This document shows, piece by piece, positions 24,910 to 32,807 of a stretch of DNA of 46,878 nt; position 1 is the first letter of the stretch; each line of letters starts with the position of its first letter. The DNA lies in NCBI GenBank assembly GCA_964453205.1, contig CAYVRC010000023.1:1-46878 (forward strand). The letters are read 5' to 3'. This stretch comes from Crateriforma sp964453205. Lineage in GTDB: Bacteria; Planctomycetota; Planctomycetia; Pirellulales; Pirellulaceae. A program made the translations under genes and the position numbers. Under the pieces are notes generated by a model. It was given only the letters and a program-made list of their open reading frames with translations. It ran no database searches and was not told the DNA's origin.

Positions 24910-27156
24910 TCACTTCGTGTCCCCGCAGTGGCGATCCAACCAGTCGAAGAAAACGCGTCCCCACAGGACTCCGTTTTGCGGCGACATGACCCAGTGGCCT
25001 TCGCCGGGAAAGTACAGAAACCGACTCGGCACCCCTTGGACCTGGGCGGCCGTGAACGCTTCGAGGCCCTGGTTCAAGGGCACGCGAAAGTCTTTTTCGC
25101 CGTGAATCACCAGCAAAGGTGTCTTCCAGTTGCCGGCAAACTTGTGCGGCGAGAACTTCGCGTAGTCCGCGGCGATCGATTCGCTTTTCCAGTACGGACC
25201 GCCGAGGTCGTGATTGACGAAAAACAACTCCTCGGTCGAACCGTACATCGATTCCAGGTTGTAAACGCCGCAGTGGGCGATCATCGAGCAAAAGCGACCG
25301 GCGTCGTTGCCCATCAACCAGTACACCGTGTAACCGCCGAAACTGGCCCCGATGGCGGCGACACGCTCGCGATCGATCGTCTTGTCGGCCATCATCGCGT
25401 CGGTCGACGCCAAAATGTCCTGCATCGCTTGGCCGCCCCAGTCGCCGCTGATTTGATCGTTCCACTGACGACCGAACCCCGGCATCCCGCGTCGATTGAC
25501 CGCCAGCACCACGTAGCCTTTGGCGGCCATCATATGAAAGTTCCAGCGGTACGAGAACCATTGTCCGATCTGGCCCTGGGGCCCGCCTTGACAGTACGTC
25601 AACATCGGCCATTGCTCGGCCGCCTGGGCGTCGTAGTCCGGCGGCAAGATCACCCAGTTGTGAATCGGCTTGCCGTCGGTGGCAGTGAAGATGCGTTCTT
25701 GAACGGTGGGCAATTCCAAGTCTGCCAAGATGTGGCCGTTCACGTCGGTGATCGTGATCAGCTTTCCCGACGACGGATCCAACACCGCCAATTCCGTCGG
25801 CCGCAACATGTTCTGTTGACGGAGCAGCAAATGCCCCGTGCCGGGAATCACCGCCACCAACGCAAAGTTGAATCGCCCCTCGGAAACCTGTTTCAAGTCG
25901 CCGCCGGTCGCGGCGATCGAATAAACCTGATCGGTGCCCCGTGTCTCGCTGTAAAAGTAGATCCGTTTGCCGTCTTCGCTCCAGGACGCATGGTGCGTCG
26001 TTTGATCCAAACCGCCGGTGACTTCGACGATCTCGCCGCTCGTGCGGTTGTACAGCATGATCCGGTTCCGATCCGATTCGAATCCGGCACGCTCCATGGA
26101 GTGAAAGGCCAGAAATCGACCGTCGGGCGAATACGCCGGGTCGGTGTCATAGCCGGGCATCCCCGGCGTGATGTGTTTCAGATCGCCGCCGTCGGTGGCG
26201 ACCAGATAAATCCCGCTATCGGTACTTTCGGCCGGGTTGTTGACCAGTTTGATCGTCAACGCCAGCTCGCTGCCGTCCGGCGAAAACGCGAAGTGCTCGC
26301 TGCCGCCGAACGGAGGCAGCGGACAATCCGCCTTCAATGACGGCATCAAATCGACCGGCTCCGATGCAACGCCTTGTTCGTCGATCCGAGACACGTGGAC
26401 GTGGCTGTAGGCGTAGTCGTGCCAAGCGTTCCAGTGTCGGTACATCAGCGAGTCGATGATCCGCGCGTCGGCTTGGGGCAGATCTTCGTAGATCTCGGTG
26501 ACTTTCGAATCCAGCTTGACGTCGACGGTGAAGGCGATGGCGTCACCGCCGGGCGAAGCTTTCAGGTTGGCCACGCCTTGATCGACGTCGGTCAACTGCA
26601 CGGTTCGCCCGGTGGCCGGGTCGAGCATCCAGACTTGCGGTTCCTCGTCCTCGTCCTCGTCCTCGTCTTCTTCCTCCTCCTCCTCCTTCTCCTCGTCCGT
26701 GTCTTCGTCATCATCCTCGTCGTCGTCCTCATCTTCCTCGCCGGGGGCGATGTAAACCAGTTTGGCTCCCGAGGCATGATTCAGCCAGGAGAGCGACCCG
26801 AGTCCCTTGACGTCGCTGAGCAGGGTTTTCACCTCGCCGGCTCGCATCGCGGTGCCGAACGCCGTCGCTTCGGTCAGGCCGCCGGTTCCGCCTTCGCCGC
26901 CGAAGGCCGACGGTTCGGGCAACGCCTGGATCATCAAACTGGTCGTGCCTTCGTTTTCTTCCAACTCGTAACGAGTGACCAGGTAAGCGACTTGTTTGCC
27001 GTCCGGCGAGACGACGGCATCACCGATGCGGGCGAGATCCCACAGCCTTTCCGGCGTCAGTCGCTCGGCCGACGCGGTGATTTGGACGTCGGTTAACAAA
27101 AACACCGTCATGCAAAAGGTCGTGAGAACGGTTCGAAGATTCATGGTGCGTTTCAT
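24910..27156 (-). CDS. S9-family (prolyl oligopeptidase-like) serine peptidase, exported
   Basis: About 748 residues from the ATG at 27156. A signal peptide (LRTVLTTFCMTVFLLTDVQI) is followed by a WD-like beta-propeller with repeated VSPDGKQVAY / FSPDGSELAL / YSPDGRFLAF blades. The C-terminal alpha/beta-hydrolase domain has the nucleophile motif GASFGGY (about 25330-25350), the acid in HGEKDFRVP and the catalytic His in GEGHWV, so the triad is complete. The family cleaves short peptides, which enter through the propeller. An almost uninterrupted run of about 33 Asp/Glu residues is inserted in the propeller (26641-26745). The gene is 101 bp upstream of the RND outer-membrane factor gene, on the same strand. 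The Tat/Sec route is Sec-like. Confidence 0.93.
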   Translation of the reverse strand: MKRTMNLRTVLTTFCMTVFLLTDVQITASAERLTPERLWDLARIGDAVVSPDGKQVAYLVTRYELEENEGTTSLMIQALPEPSAFGGEGGTGGLTEATAFGTAMRAGEVKTLLSDVKGLGSLSWLNHASGAKLVYIAPGEEDEDDDEDDDEDTDEEKEEEEEEDEDEDEDEEPQVWMLDPATGRTVQLTDVDQGVANLKASPGGDAIAFTVDVKLDSKVTEIYEDLPQADARIIDSLMYRHWNAWHDYAYSHVHVSRIDEQGVASEPVDLMPSLKADCPLPPFGGSEHFAFSPDGSELALTIKLVNNPAESTDSGIYLVATDGGDLKHITPGMPGYDTDPAYSPDGRFLAFHSMERAGFESDRNRIMLYNRTSGEIVEVTGGLDQTTHHASWSEDGKRIYFYSETRGTDQVYSIAATGGDLKQVSEGRFNFALVAVIPGTGHLLLRQQNMLRPTELAVLDPSSGKLITITDVNGHILADLELPTVQERIFTATDGKPIHNWVILPPDYDAQAAEQWPMLTYCQGGPQGQIGQWFSYRWNFHMMAAKGYVVLAVNRRGMPGFGRQWNDQISGDWGGQAMQDILASTDAMMADKTIDRERVAAIGASFGGYTVYWLMGNDAGRFCSMIAHCGVYNLESMYGSTEELFFVNHDLGGPYWKSESIAADYAKFSPHKFAGNWKTPLLVIHGEKDFRVPLNQGLEAFTAAQVQGVPSRFLYFPGEGHWVMSPQNGVLWGRVFFDWLDRHCGDTK
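26641..26745 (-). repeat. Purine-rich GAG/GAC microsatellite coding a poly-acidic tract
   Basis: On the coding strand the region is a simple-sequence mix of GAG, GAA and GAC codons with one ACG and one AAG break. It encodes the acidic insert of the S9 peptidase. Because most units are 3 or 6 bp, length change would keep the frame. Confidence 0.85.
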
Positions 27157-27237
27157 CGGCGGGCGAGTTCGGAGAAGGGGTTTCCCGATCAAGATATCAG
27201 GTTTGAATCGAAGCGAACGTCTCGGCCGGTGGAAACG

Positions 27238-27274
27238 AAAAAACCCCCGGCAGCCGCTCGGGCTGACGGGGGTT
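27238..27274 (-). terminator. Rho-independent terminator of the cysteine-rich protein gene
   Basis: Read on the minus strand, a 14-bp stem with one mismatch (arms 27261-27274 and 27242-27255) and a 5-base loop is followed by a run of six T. It lies 80 bp after the stop codon of the cysteine-rich gene and before the start of the S9 peptidase gene, so it separates the two units. Confidence 0.88.
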
Positions 27275-27353
27275 CTGGTTCAGTGTTTGCTGGTTCGGTG
27301 ATCAATTTTTCGAGTTTCAGGCCCGCAGGTTGTCAGGCCGATCGATCGAAAAT

Positions 27354-27878
27354 TCAGTGACCGCAACCGCAAGCCGGAGCAGCCTCGCAGCCACAAGCCG
27401 GTTCGAATCCGCAGGACGGTTCGATGAATTCGCAACCGCAAGCCGGTTCGATGACTTCGCAGCTGTCGCAACCGCAAGCGGGTTTCTTGAACAGGTTCTT
27501 CAAGAAGCCGAAAGGCTTGCGGGGCGCCGCACAGGGAGCATCGCAGCCGTACACCGGGGCTTCGCAGCCACAGACGGGGGCGGGCATTTCGCAACCGCAA
27601 ACCGGCTCGGCGACACAAGCGTCACAGCCGCGGTGCTTGTTGAACAGCTTGCTGAACAAGCCGACGCGAGGTCCGCACGGGGCGGGGGCTTCGCAACCAC
27701 AAACGGGCTCGTAAACCGGCATCGCGACTTCGCAGCCACAAACGGGTTCACAAACGTCGCAACCGCTGTCACAGCTGTTGCCACAAAGTTTGTCGAAAAG
27801 ACCGAACGCACTGGCGCTCGGGGCACTGCCGGCGATCATTGCGAAAGCCAAAAGCGCAGGAACGATTACACGACGCAT
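27354..27878 (-). CDS. Secreted three-module cysteine-rich protein, function unknown
   Basis: 174 residues. A signal peptide (MRRVIVPALLAFAMIAGSAP, cleaved near SASA) is followed by three modules of about 50 residues. Each opens with a small amphipathic helix (FGLFDKL, VGLFSKLFNK, FGFLKNLFKK) and continues with a cysteine-rich segment built from CGCE, PVCGCE and CDxC units. I count 27 cysteines. The start at 27878 is supported by the GGAG site eight bases upstream. Frequent CxC pairs suggest metal binding or a disulfide-linked envelope structure; this is inference only, and I do not recognise the family. It has its own leader of more than 300 bp and its own terminator, so it is probably a single-gene, possibly highly expressed unit. 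Confidence 0.82.
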   Translation of the reverse strand: MRRVIVPALLAFAMIAGSAPSASAFGLFDKLCGNSCDSGCDVCEPVCGCEVAMPVYEPVCGCEAPAPCGPRVGLFSKLFNKHRGCDACVAEPVCGCEMPAPVCGCEAPVYGCDAPCAAPRKPFGFLKNLFKKPACGCDSCEVIEPACGCEFIEPSCGFEPACGCEAAPACGCGH

Positions 27879-27883
27879 CGTGA

Positions 27884-27890
27884 ATTCTCC
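27884..27890 (-). promoter_or_regulatory. Ribosome binding site that fixes the start of the cysteine-rich gene
   Basis: On the minus strand TGGAGAA stands about eight bases before the ATG at 27878. Clear Shine-Dalgarno sites are rare in this window, so this one is useful for choosing the start over upstream in-frame codons. Confidence 0.7.
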
Positions 27891-28017
27891 ATGGAAGGGA
27901 TCGGGAAGGGAATTCGCCACCCGCAACACTCCGAGCGGCCATGCGACCACAAAGGGAAAGGGATTGCCACGCCCGTGTCGGCTACAGAAACGAGGAGGAA
28001 TCCGTTGGCCGATCGGC

Positions 28018-28038
28018 GTGTGGCGGGTAACGCCACAC
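28018..28038. repeat. Perfect 8-bp inverted repeat (hairpin) in the leader
   Basis: GTGTGGCG (28018-28025), loop GGTAA, CGCCACAC (28031-28038). It lies about 140 bp upstream of the cysteine-rich start and 213 bp downstream of the pheT stop. There is no T-tract, so it may be a 5' leader hairpin or a weak end structure for pheT rather than a standard terminator. Confidence 0.6.
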
Positions 28039-28058
28039 CGCAAAGGTGTCTTGGGCTA

Positions 28059-28078
28059 ACGATCGGCGATTCGATCGT
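28059..28078. repeat. 7-bp inverted repeat in the same leader
   Basis: ACGATCG (28059-28065), six-base spacer, CGATCGT (28072-28078). It could be an operator or chance; CGATCG is a common word in this GC-rich genome. Confidence 0.35.
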
Positions 28079-28178
28079 GCCCGCCATGGAAGACTTTGCG
28101 TTAAATAACGAAAGGACACGCCAAGGCCTCAGGTCGCGAGGGTCGTCGCGGTCGAAACGCCTGTCCAGACTCCGCCGG

Positions 28179-28262
28179 CTCGCCGCACTACGAAAGCAGC
28201 TCGCCGCACTACGAAAGCAGCTCGCCGCACTACGAAAGCAGCTTGCTGCACTACGAAAGCAG
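28179..28262 (-). repeat. 21-bp tandem repeat (4 units) copying the 3' end and stop codon of pheT
   Basis: Units run 28179-28199, 28200-28220, 28221-28241 and 28242-28262. Read in the pheT direction each carries CTGCTTTCGTAG, which is the last codons Leu-Leu-Ser plus the TAG stop. The unit furthest upstream is the real end of pheT, and three further copies follow in the same frame. The first three (plus-strand order) are identical; the one at the gene end differs at two bases. Confidence 0.9.
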
Positions 28263-30296
28263 CTTGGCGCCGAGTCGCTCGTCGCAGGCGTCGATCACCG
28301 CGGTGATCAATTCGTCGGCTTGGTCGCCGCTGAGCGTTTCCGACTGGCTTTGCAGTTCGACCGTCAACAGAACGCGTTTCGTATCCGCCCCGTCTTTCTC
28401 GGCGTCACGATAGGTCTCGCGGTACTGCACGCCTGCCAAGCTGTGGGTGACGGCCGTGCGGACGACGGATTCCAGTTCGCCCCATCGAACCGATTCGGCG
28501 ACGATGAAATTCAAGTCGCGTTGGATCGAGGGGTAGGGACTGATGGCCCGTTGTTGAGGGACCAAGTTCGCCAACGCAAACACCGCCGGCAACGAAATCT
28601 CCGAGATCTGGATCGGTTCGGGAAGTTTCCAAGCCTTGGCGGTCTCCGTATCCACGCTGCCCAGATAGCCGATCGTCGTTTCGTGGCGACGGTCGGACGC
28701 GTCGCCCGAGTCGTCGGCGATGATCAATTCCACCGCCGTGCCGTCGCGCAAACCGTCCCGCTGGACCGGCGCCACCGTCAAGCGACCCCCGACGCCGAGT
28801 CGGTCGCAAAGGCTTTCGAGGATGCCTTTCAATTCGAAAAAGCCGCCGCCGCGGACGATGCCCAGCGAGTAAGTTTCCGAGGGCAGAGCTTCCTCTCCGA
28901 CGCCGGGCAGGTAGACGTGCGCGATTTCGAACAAGTCGGCGTGTAAACCGGAAGCGGCCCAGTTGCCGGCGCGACTCTGCAGCAAACTGGGGATCAACGA
29001 TCGGCGAAGTCGTCGGCTGCCTTCGAGCATCGCGGTTTGCGTTTGCAGGGCCGGGCGGTCCGTCCAGGGGCTGATCGATTCGTCCAGTTTCTGCGTCACC
29101 ACGCTGGGCGTCATCGCCTCGCTGACTCCGGCGGACGTCAACACGCCGCGAACCTTGGCGGTGGCCAGATCGAAATCGCGGGCCCGACTCGGTGCGACCG
29201 GCACCGAGGCGTCTTCGGGGATTTTGTCGTAACCGTGAATCCGAGCGACTTCCTCGATCAGATCGGCCTCGCGGGTCAGGTCGTGCCGCCACGACGGCGG
29301 AACGAACCGGCCCGGCACGCTGGTGGTCTGACATCCCAGGGCCGTCAAAATGCGAACGACCTCCTCGCCATCGATGCGAATCCCCAGAATGCGTTCCAGT
29401 CGACTGGCACGCAGCACGATGGGTTCCCGCGGCGGAATCTCCGCCGCAGTGTCGACGACACCGTCACAAACGGTTCCACCGGAGATTTCGGCGATCAATT
29501 GACAGGCTCGGCGGCTGGCCCAGTCCACGCCGACCGGATCGACACGACGTTCGAAGCGGAACGACGAGGGGCTGTGCAGTTTGAGTGCCCTGGCGGCACG
29601 GCGGACCGGGAGCGGTGCGAAGTTCGCCGCTTCCAGGATCACGTTGACGGTGGATTCGCCGATTTCCGATCCGGCACCGCCCATCACGCCGGCCACGGCC
29701 GTCGCCCGATCGGCGTCGGCGATCACGCACATCGACGGCGACAGGTGGTAGGTGCGGTGGTCGATCGCTTCGATGGTTTCACCCTCCGCGGCCGGCCGAA
29801 CGACGATTTTGGCGTCGGCGATGCGGTCAAAGTCGAACGCGTGCAGCGGCTGGCCACATTCCAGCATCACGTAATTCGTGACGTCGACGACGTTGTTGAC
29901 CGTGGCGATGCCGACGGCTTTCAGCGGCGCGGTGATCCAGTCGGGACTGGGGCCGATTTTGACGCCTCGGATGACTCGGGCGGTGTACCGCGAACAGGCT
30001 TCGGGGAAACGGTTTTCGACGGTCAACAGCGACGCGACGTCGACCTTGCCCGGTTTCAACCGGATTTCGGGAACGCAGACGGGCTTGTCGTACAGCACGC
30101 CGACTTCCCGGGCGACGCCCAGGTGGCCCAGGCAATCGCCGCGGTTGCTGGTGACTTCCAAGTCGATCACGACGTCGCCGCCGATCCGCTCGGTCGATTC
30201 GTGGTTCAGGCCCGAAAAACTGAAACGATCCTCCAGATCCGCAAGCGGCATGGACAAGTCGACGTACTTCGAAAGCCAATTCCAGGAGACAAGCAT
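28251..30296 (-). CDS. pheT: Phenylalanine-tRNA ligase beta subunit
   Basis: 681 residues from the ATG at 30296 (MLVSWNWLSKYVDL). After about 40 residues it goes directly to DLEVTSNRGDCLGHLGVARE, then RYTARVIRGVKIGPSP, VNNVVDVTNYVMLECGQPLH (B3/B4 core), the B5 domain, the synthetase-like core, and at the end the FDX-ACB anticodon-binding domain starting at YPSIQRDLNFIV. The OB-fold tRNA-binding (EMAP-like) domain that the E. coli protein carries between the N-terminal segment and the core is absent, which explains the shorter length. It pairs with PheS to charge tRNA-Phe in the cytoplasm; pheS is not in the window. The stop codon lies in a 21-bp tandem repeat. The leader is strongly pyrimidine-rich on the coding strand. 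Confidence 0.95.
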   Translation of the reverse strand: MLVSWNWLSKYVDLSMPLADLEDRFSFSGLNHESTERIGGDVVIDLEVTSNRGDCLGHLGVAREVGVLYDKPVCVPEIRLKPGKVDVASLLTVENRFPEACSRYTARVIRGVKIGPSPDWITAPLKAVGIATVNNVVDVTNYVMLECGQPLHAFDFDRIADAKIVVRPAAEGETIEAIDHRTYHLSPSMCVIADADRATAVAGVMGGAGSEIGESTVNVILEAANFAPLPVRRAARALKLHSPSSFRFERRVDPVGVDWASRRACQLIAEISGGTVCDGVVDTAAEIPPREPIVLRASRLERILGIRIDGEEVVRILTALGCQTTSVPGRFVPPSWRHDLTREADLIEEVARIHGYDKIPEDASVPVAPSRARDFDLATAKVRGVLTSAGVSEAMTPSVVTQKLDESISPWTDRPALQTQTAMLEGSRRLRRSLIPSLLQSRAGNWAASGLHADLFEIAHVYLPGVGEEALPSETYSLGIVRGGGFFELKGILESLCDRLGVGGRLTVAPVQRDGLRDGTAVELIIADDSGDASDRRHETTIGYLGSVDTETAKAWKLPEPIQISEISLPAVFALANLVPQQRAISPYPSIQRDLNFIVAESVRWGELESVVRTAVTHSLAGVQYRETYRDAEKDGADTKRVLLTVELQSQSETLSGDQADELITAVIDACDERLGAKLLS

Positions 30297-30485
30297 GACA
30301 GCGCAGACGCAGCGGAGAGTTAGAAAAAGGGCAGGGAAGGCAGGTGCGGAGTTTAGAAGTTGGGAGTGCAAGAGTGAAGGCGTGAAGCATGCGGCACACA
30401 AAACGCGACGCGTCAAAGGGTGCGACCAAGATTCTTGAGTTTTCGTCGACCTGACGACAGATCGCGAGCTAGGTTTCCTTCAGAG

Positions 30486-30501
30486 GGGAAAAAACCTTGC
30501 T
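30486..30501 (+). promoter_or_regulatory. Candidate sigma-54 (-24/-12) promoter of the Tad-like cluster
   Basis: GGGAAAAAACCTTGCT has GG at 30487-30488 and GC at 30499-30500, exactly the 12-base spacing of sigma-54 promoters, with a perfect TTGCT -12 half. The -24 half is weaker (T and C of TGGC are replaced). Transcription would start near 30512, 20 bases before the ATG at 30532. A sigma-54 activator gene ends the same cluster. Confidence 0.5.
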
Positions 30502-30531
30502 TTGAAAGCCCAATCACTTGTCGATCTCATC

Positions 30532-30972
30532 ATGTTCAAACTGAAACGAAACCCGAAATATCGAAAGCAGCGTGAACGCCGCGGAACGGCCACGGTCGAA
30601 GTCGCCATCTGTTTGCCGGTGCTGTTGACGCTGACGCTGGGCACGATGGATTTGTGTTCGCTGTTTTTCCTGCGCGAATCGGTGACGTTGGCCGCGTACG
30701 AGGCGGCCCGGGCCGGTGTCGGTTCGGGCGGCACCAACGGAACCGCCACGGCGCGGGCGATGAATTTTCTGGAACAACGCGAAATCGTGACGTCTGGAAG
30801 CCCCGTCAGCTTCAGTTCACCCGGTTTTGACAACGCCGACACGCTGGAAAACGTCACCGTCACGGTGACGGTGCCGTGTGCGGGCAACCTGTTGTTGCCC
30901 GGCACGATCTACGACGACTGGACGGTGACCTCCAGCGTGACGATGCGAAAAGAATATGCGAACGAGGACTGA
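30532..30972 (+). CDS. TadE-like pseudopilin-type protein (first of two)
   Basis: 146 residues. After a basic N-terminus comes RRGTATVEVAICLPVLLTL and a membrane segment ending in FFLRESVTLAAYEAARAGV, which matches the TadE-like family (basic residues, Gly, small residue, Glu, then one hydrophobic helix). The remainder is a small beta-rich extracytoplasmic domain. TadE-like proteins are minor pilin-like parts of Tad/Flp pili, processed by a prepilin peptidase in studied systems. The ATG at 30532 is preferred over TTG at 30502. It is the first gene of a plus-strand cluster and has a candidate sigma-54 promoter just upstream; the next gene starts only three bases after its stop. Confidence 0.85.
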   Translation: MFKLKRNPKYRKQRERRGTATVEVAICLPVLLTLTLGTMDLCSLFFLRESVTLAAYEAARAGVGSGGTNGTATARAMNFLEQREIVTSGSPVSFSSPGFDNADTLENVTVTVTVPCAGNLLLPGTIYDDWTVTSSVTMRKEYANED

Positions 30973-30975
30973 TTG

Positions 30976-31449
30976 ATGAATCGCCACAGAATCAAACGAT
31001 CGTTCACCCGCCGGCCGGGCGGGGGCGTGACCAAACGACGAGTCGGAAAGCCGTCCGCGTGCCGCATGGGGGCGGCCTTGGTCGAGTTCGCCGTGGTCTC
31101 CAACGTGTTGTTCCTGGTCGTGTTCACGTGTTGCGAATTTGCTCGCATGAACATGATTCGCAACCTCACCCAAGATGCCGCTTACTTCGCCGCCCGCCAA
31201 GCCATCGTACCCGGCGCCACGGCCGCGGATGCCGAGAACGCCGCCGGCGACTTGATGTCTTCGATGGTCGGCGAGGACTACGAGGTCAGTGTCAACGCGC
31301 TGAACGAGGAAAGCGAAGAAGTCGTCGTCACCGTCAGCGTGAACCTGGACGACGTCGCGTTCTTCACGTCGATGTTTTTTCCCGGAGCGGTGATCGAATC
31401 GGAAGCCCGCCTGCGAACGGAACGTTACGCCGGTTTTTTCGAGCAGTGA
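30976..31449 (+). CDS. TadE-like pseudopilin-type protein (second)
   Basis: 157 residues with a long basic N-terminus, then MGAALVEFAVVSNVLFLVVF, the TadE-like Glu followed by a membrane helix, and NLTQDAAYFAARQAIVPG, the usual conserved stretch after the helix. The C-terminal domain is small and acidic. A GAGGA ribosome site overlaps the end of the preceding gene, so the two are probably translated together. Pairs of TadE-like genes followed by a TadG-like gene are normal for Tad-type loci. Confidence 0.84.
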   Translation: MNRHRIKRSFTRRPGGGVTKRRVGKPSACRMGAALVEFAVVSNVLFLVVFTCCEFARMNMIRNLTQDAAYFAARQAIVPGATAADAENAAGDLMSSMVGEDYEVSVNALNEESEEVVVTVSVNLDDVAFFTSMFFPGAVIESEARLRTERYAGFFEQ

Positions 31450-31502
31450 AAGCCGGCTCGTCGTTACCATCCTGTCCAATCTTTTCTACTTGGTTCCTCA
31501 TC

Positions 31503-32807
31503 ATGACAAACCGCACTCGTCTTTTCCGAAACCCTCGACCGAATCCACTTCGTGCCCGCCGCGTCCACCTGGCTCGGCGTAGCCGTCGCGGCAGCGTGAT
31601 GGCGTTGATGGCATTCCTGTTGCCGATCCTTGCCCTGCTGGCCGCCTTTTGCGTCAACCTGGCGCACATGCAACTGACCCGCACCGAGTTGGTGGTCGCG
31701 ACCGACGCGGCGGCGAGGGCCGGCGGACGCGCATTCAGCGAAGAACAGACCACCGACGCGGCGAAAGCGGCCGCCGTGGCGACGGCGCTGATGAACACCG
31801 TCGACGGCATGCCGTTGCAGTTGCGCCCCGAAGACGGTGCCAACGAGATCGAATTCGGGGCGACTTCGCAGCCCGGCGGCAACGGCACCCGATACTTGTT
31901 CACCAAGGTTCCGACCTCCCAAGTCGACGCGAACGGCGTGATCGCCAGCGCGGTTCGGGTCAACGGTCGACGCGACGCCAGTTCGCTGGGCGGCGTCATT
32001 CCGCTGGTCTTCCCGAAATCGTTCGGCAGCGAGTATTTTTCTCCGGTGCAAGATTCCGTCGCCATGCAAGTCGACCGAGACATCAGCCTGGTGCTGGACC
32101 GCAGCGGTTCGATGGATTGGTTGGACTGGCCCGAAGGCGTCACTCCGTTCAACCTCGGCGTCTTCGAAGCCGCCAGGCAAGCGGGCATCCTGACAAAGTA
32201 CTACGGTTATTGGTATTACATCAACGGGAACGACCAGAGTTCCTTGGAACGCTGGGCATGGGACAACTACTATGATTTCGAAGACCCCTATGTCGTGAAA
32301 TGGGAAGCGTTGAAAGACGCCGTGCAGGCTTTCATGAACGTGCTGGACGAAACCCCGCAAACCGAACAGATCGGCGTGGCCAGTTATTCGACCTGGGCGA
32401 CACGAGACACTTGGCTGAACGAAGATTTCAGCGTCGCGACGAATAAGATCAACACGCTGCAGGCCGTCGGCGGCACGGGGATCGGTCGCGGCATGCGTGA
32501 AGGCATCAAGCATTTCATCGCCGGTAACGCCCAAAACGTGCGCCCCTTTGCGTCCAAGACCATGGTGGTGATGACCGACGGCAACGAGAACCAGGGCGAA
32601 TCGTCACTGAGTGTCGCGCAAGAGTTTTCCGGAATGTACAACCTGGTCGTGCACACCGTGACGTTCGGTAGCGATGCCAACCAGAGCACGATGCGTGACG
32701 TTGCCCACGAATGCGGCGGCAATCACTACCACGCCGAAAACGCCGCGGGGTTGGTCGCAGTATTTGAAGAGATCGCCAACAACTTGCCGACGATTTTGAC
32801 CGAATAG
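31503..32807 (+). CDS. TadG-like protein with von Willebrand factor A domain
   Basis: 434 residues. The N-terminus (RRGSVMALMAFLLPILALLA, then NLAHMQLTRTELVVATDAAA) is the TadE/TadG-like membrane segment. The vWA domain begins near residue 190 with the MIDAS motif DRSGSM (about 32096) and continues with GGTGIGRGM and VVMTDGNENQGE, so the metal-ion-dependent adhesion site looks complete. Between the MIDAS loop and the first vWA helix (KWEALKDAVQAFM) there is an extra segment of about 55 residues that is very rich in Trp and Tyr. The protein is probably exposed on the outer face of the inner membrane, where vWA domains mediate protein contacts. The gene is 53 bp after the second TadE-like gene. 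Confidence 0.87.
   Translation: MTNRTRLFRNPRPNPLRARRVHLARRSRRGSVMALMAFLLPILALLAAFCVNLAHMQLTRTELVVATDAAARAGGRAFSEEQTTDAAKAAAVATALMNTVDGMPLQLRPEDGANEIEFGATSQPGGNGTRYLFTKVPTSQVDANGVIASAVRVNGRRDASSLGGVIPLVFPKSFGSEYFSPVQDSVAMQVDRDISLVLDRSGSMDWLDWPEGVTPFNLGVFEAARQAGILTKYYGYWYYINGNDQSSLERWAWDNYYDFEDPYVVKWEALKDAVQAFMNVLDETPQTEQIGVASYSTWATRDTWLNEDFSVATNKINTLQAVGGTGIGRGMREGIKHFIAGNAQNVRPFASKTMVVMTDGNENQGESSLSVAQEFSGMYNLVVHTVTFGSDANQSTMRDVAHECGGNHYHAENAAGLVAVFEEIANNLPTILTE

Larger units (their letters stand above)
27891..28178. other. Long leader/intergenic region upstream of the cysteine-rich gene
   Basis: No gene is recognised between the cysteine-rich gene and the tandem repeat at the 3' end of pheT. 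The region holds two inverted repeats (28018-28038 and 28059-28078) and an AT-richer patch near 28095-28110 (minus strand CGTTATTTAACG) that may be promoter DNA. Confidence 0.5.

Noticed and set aside
24892..26340. Plus-strand open frame over the S9 peptidase
   Set aside because: Shadow of a gene with a complete catalytic triad on the other strand.
27330..28946. Plus-strand open frame across the cysteine-rich gene, leader and pheT end
   Set aside because: It spans a terminator and two real minus-strand genes and has no domain; the repeats keep it open by chance.
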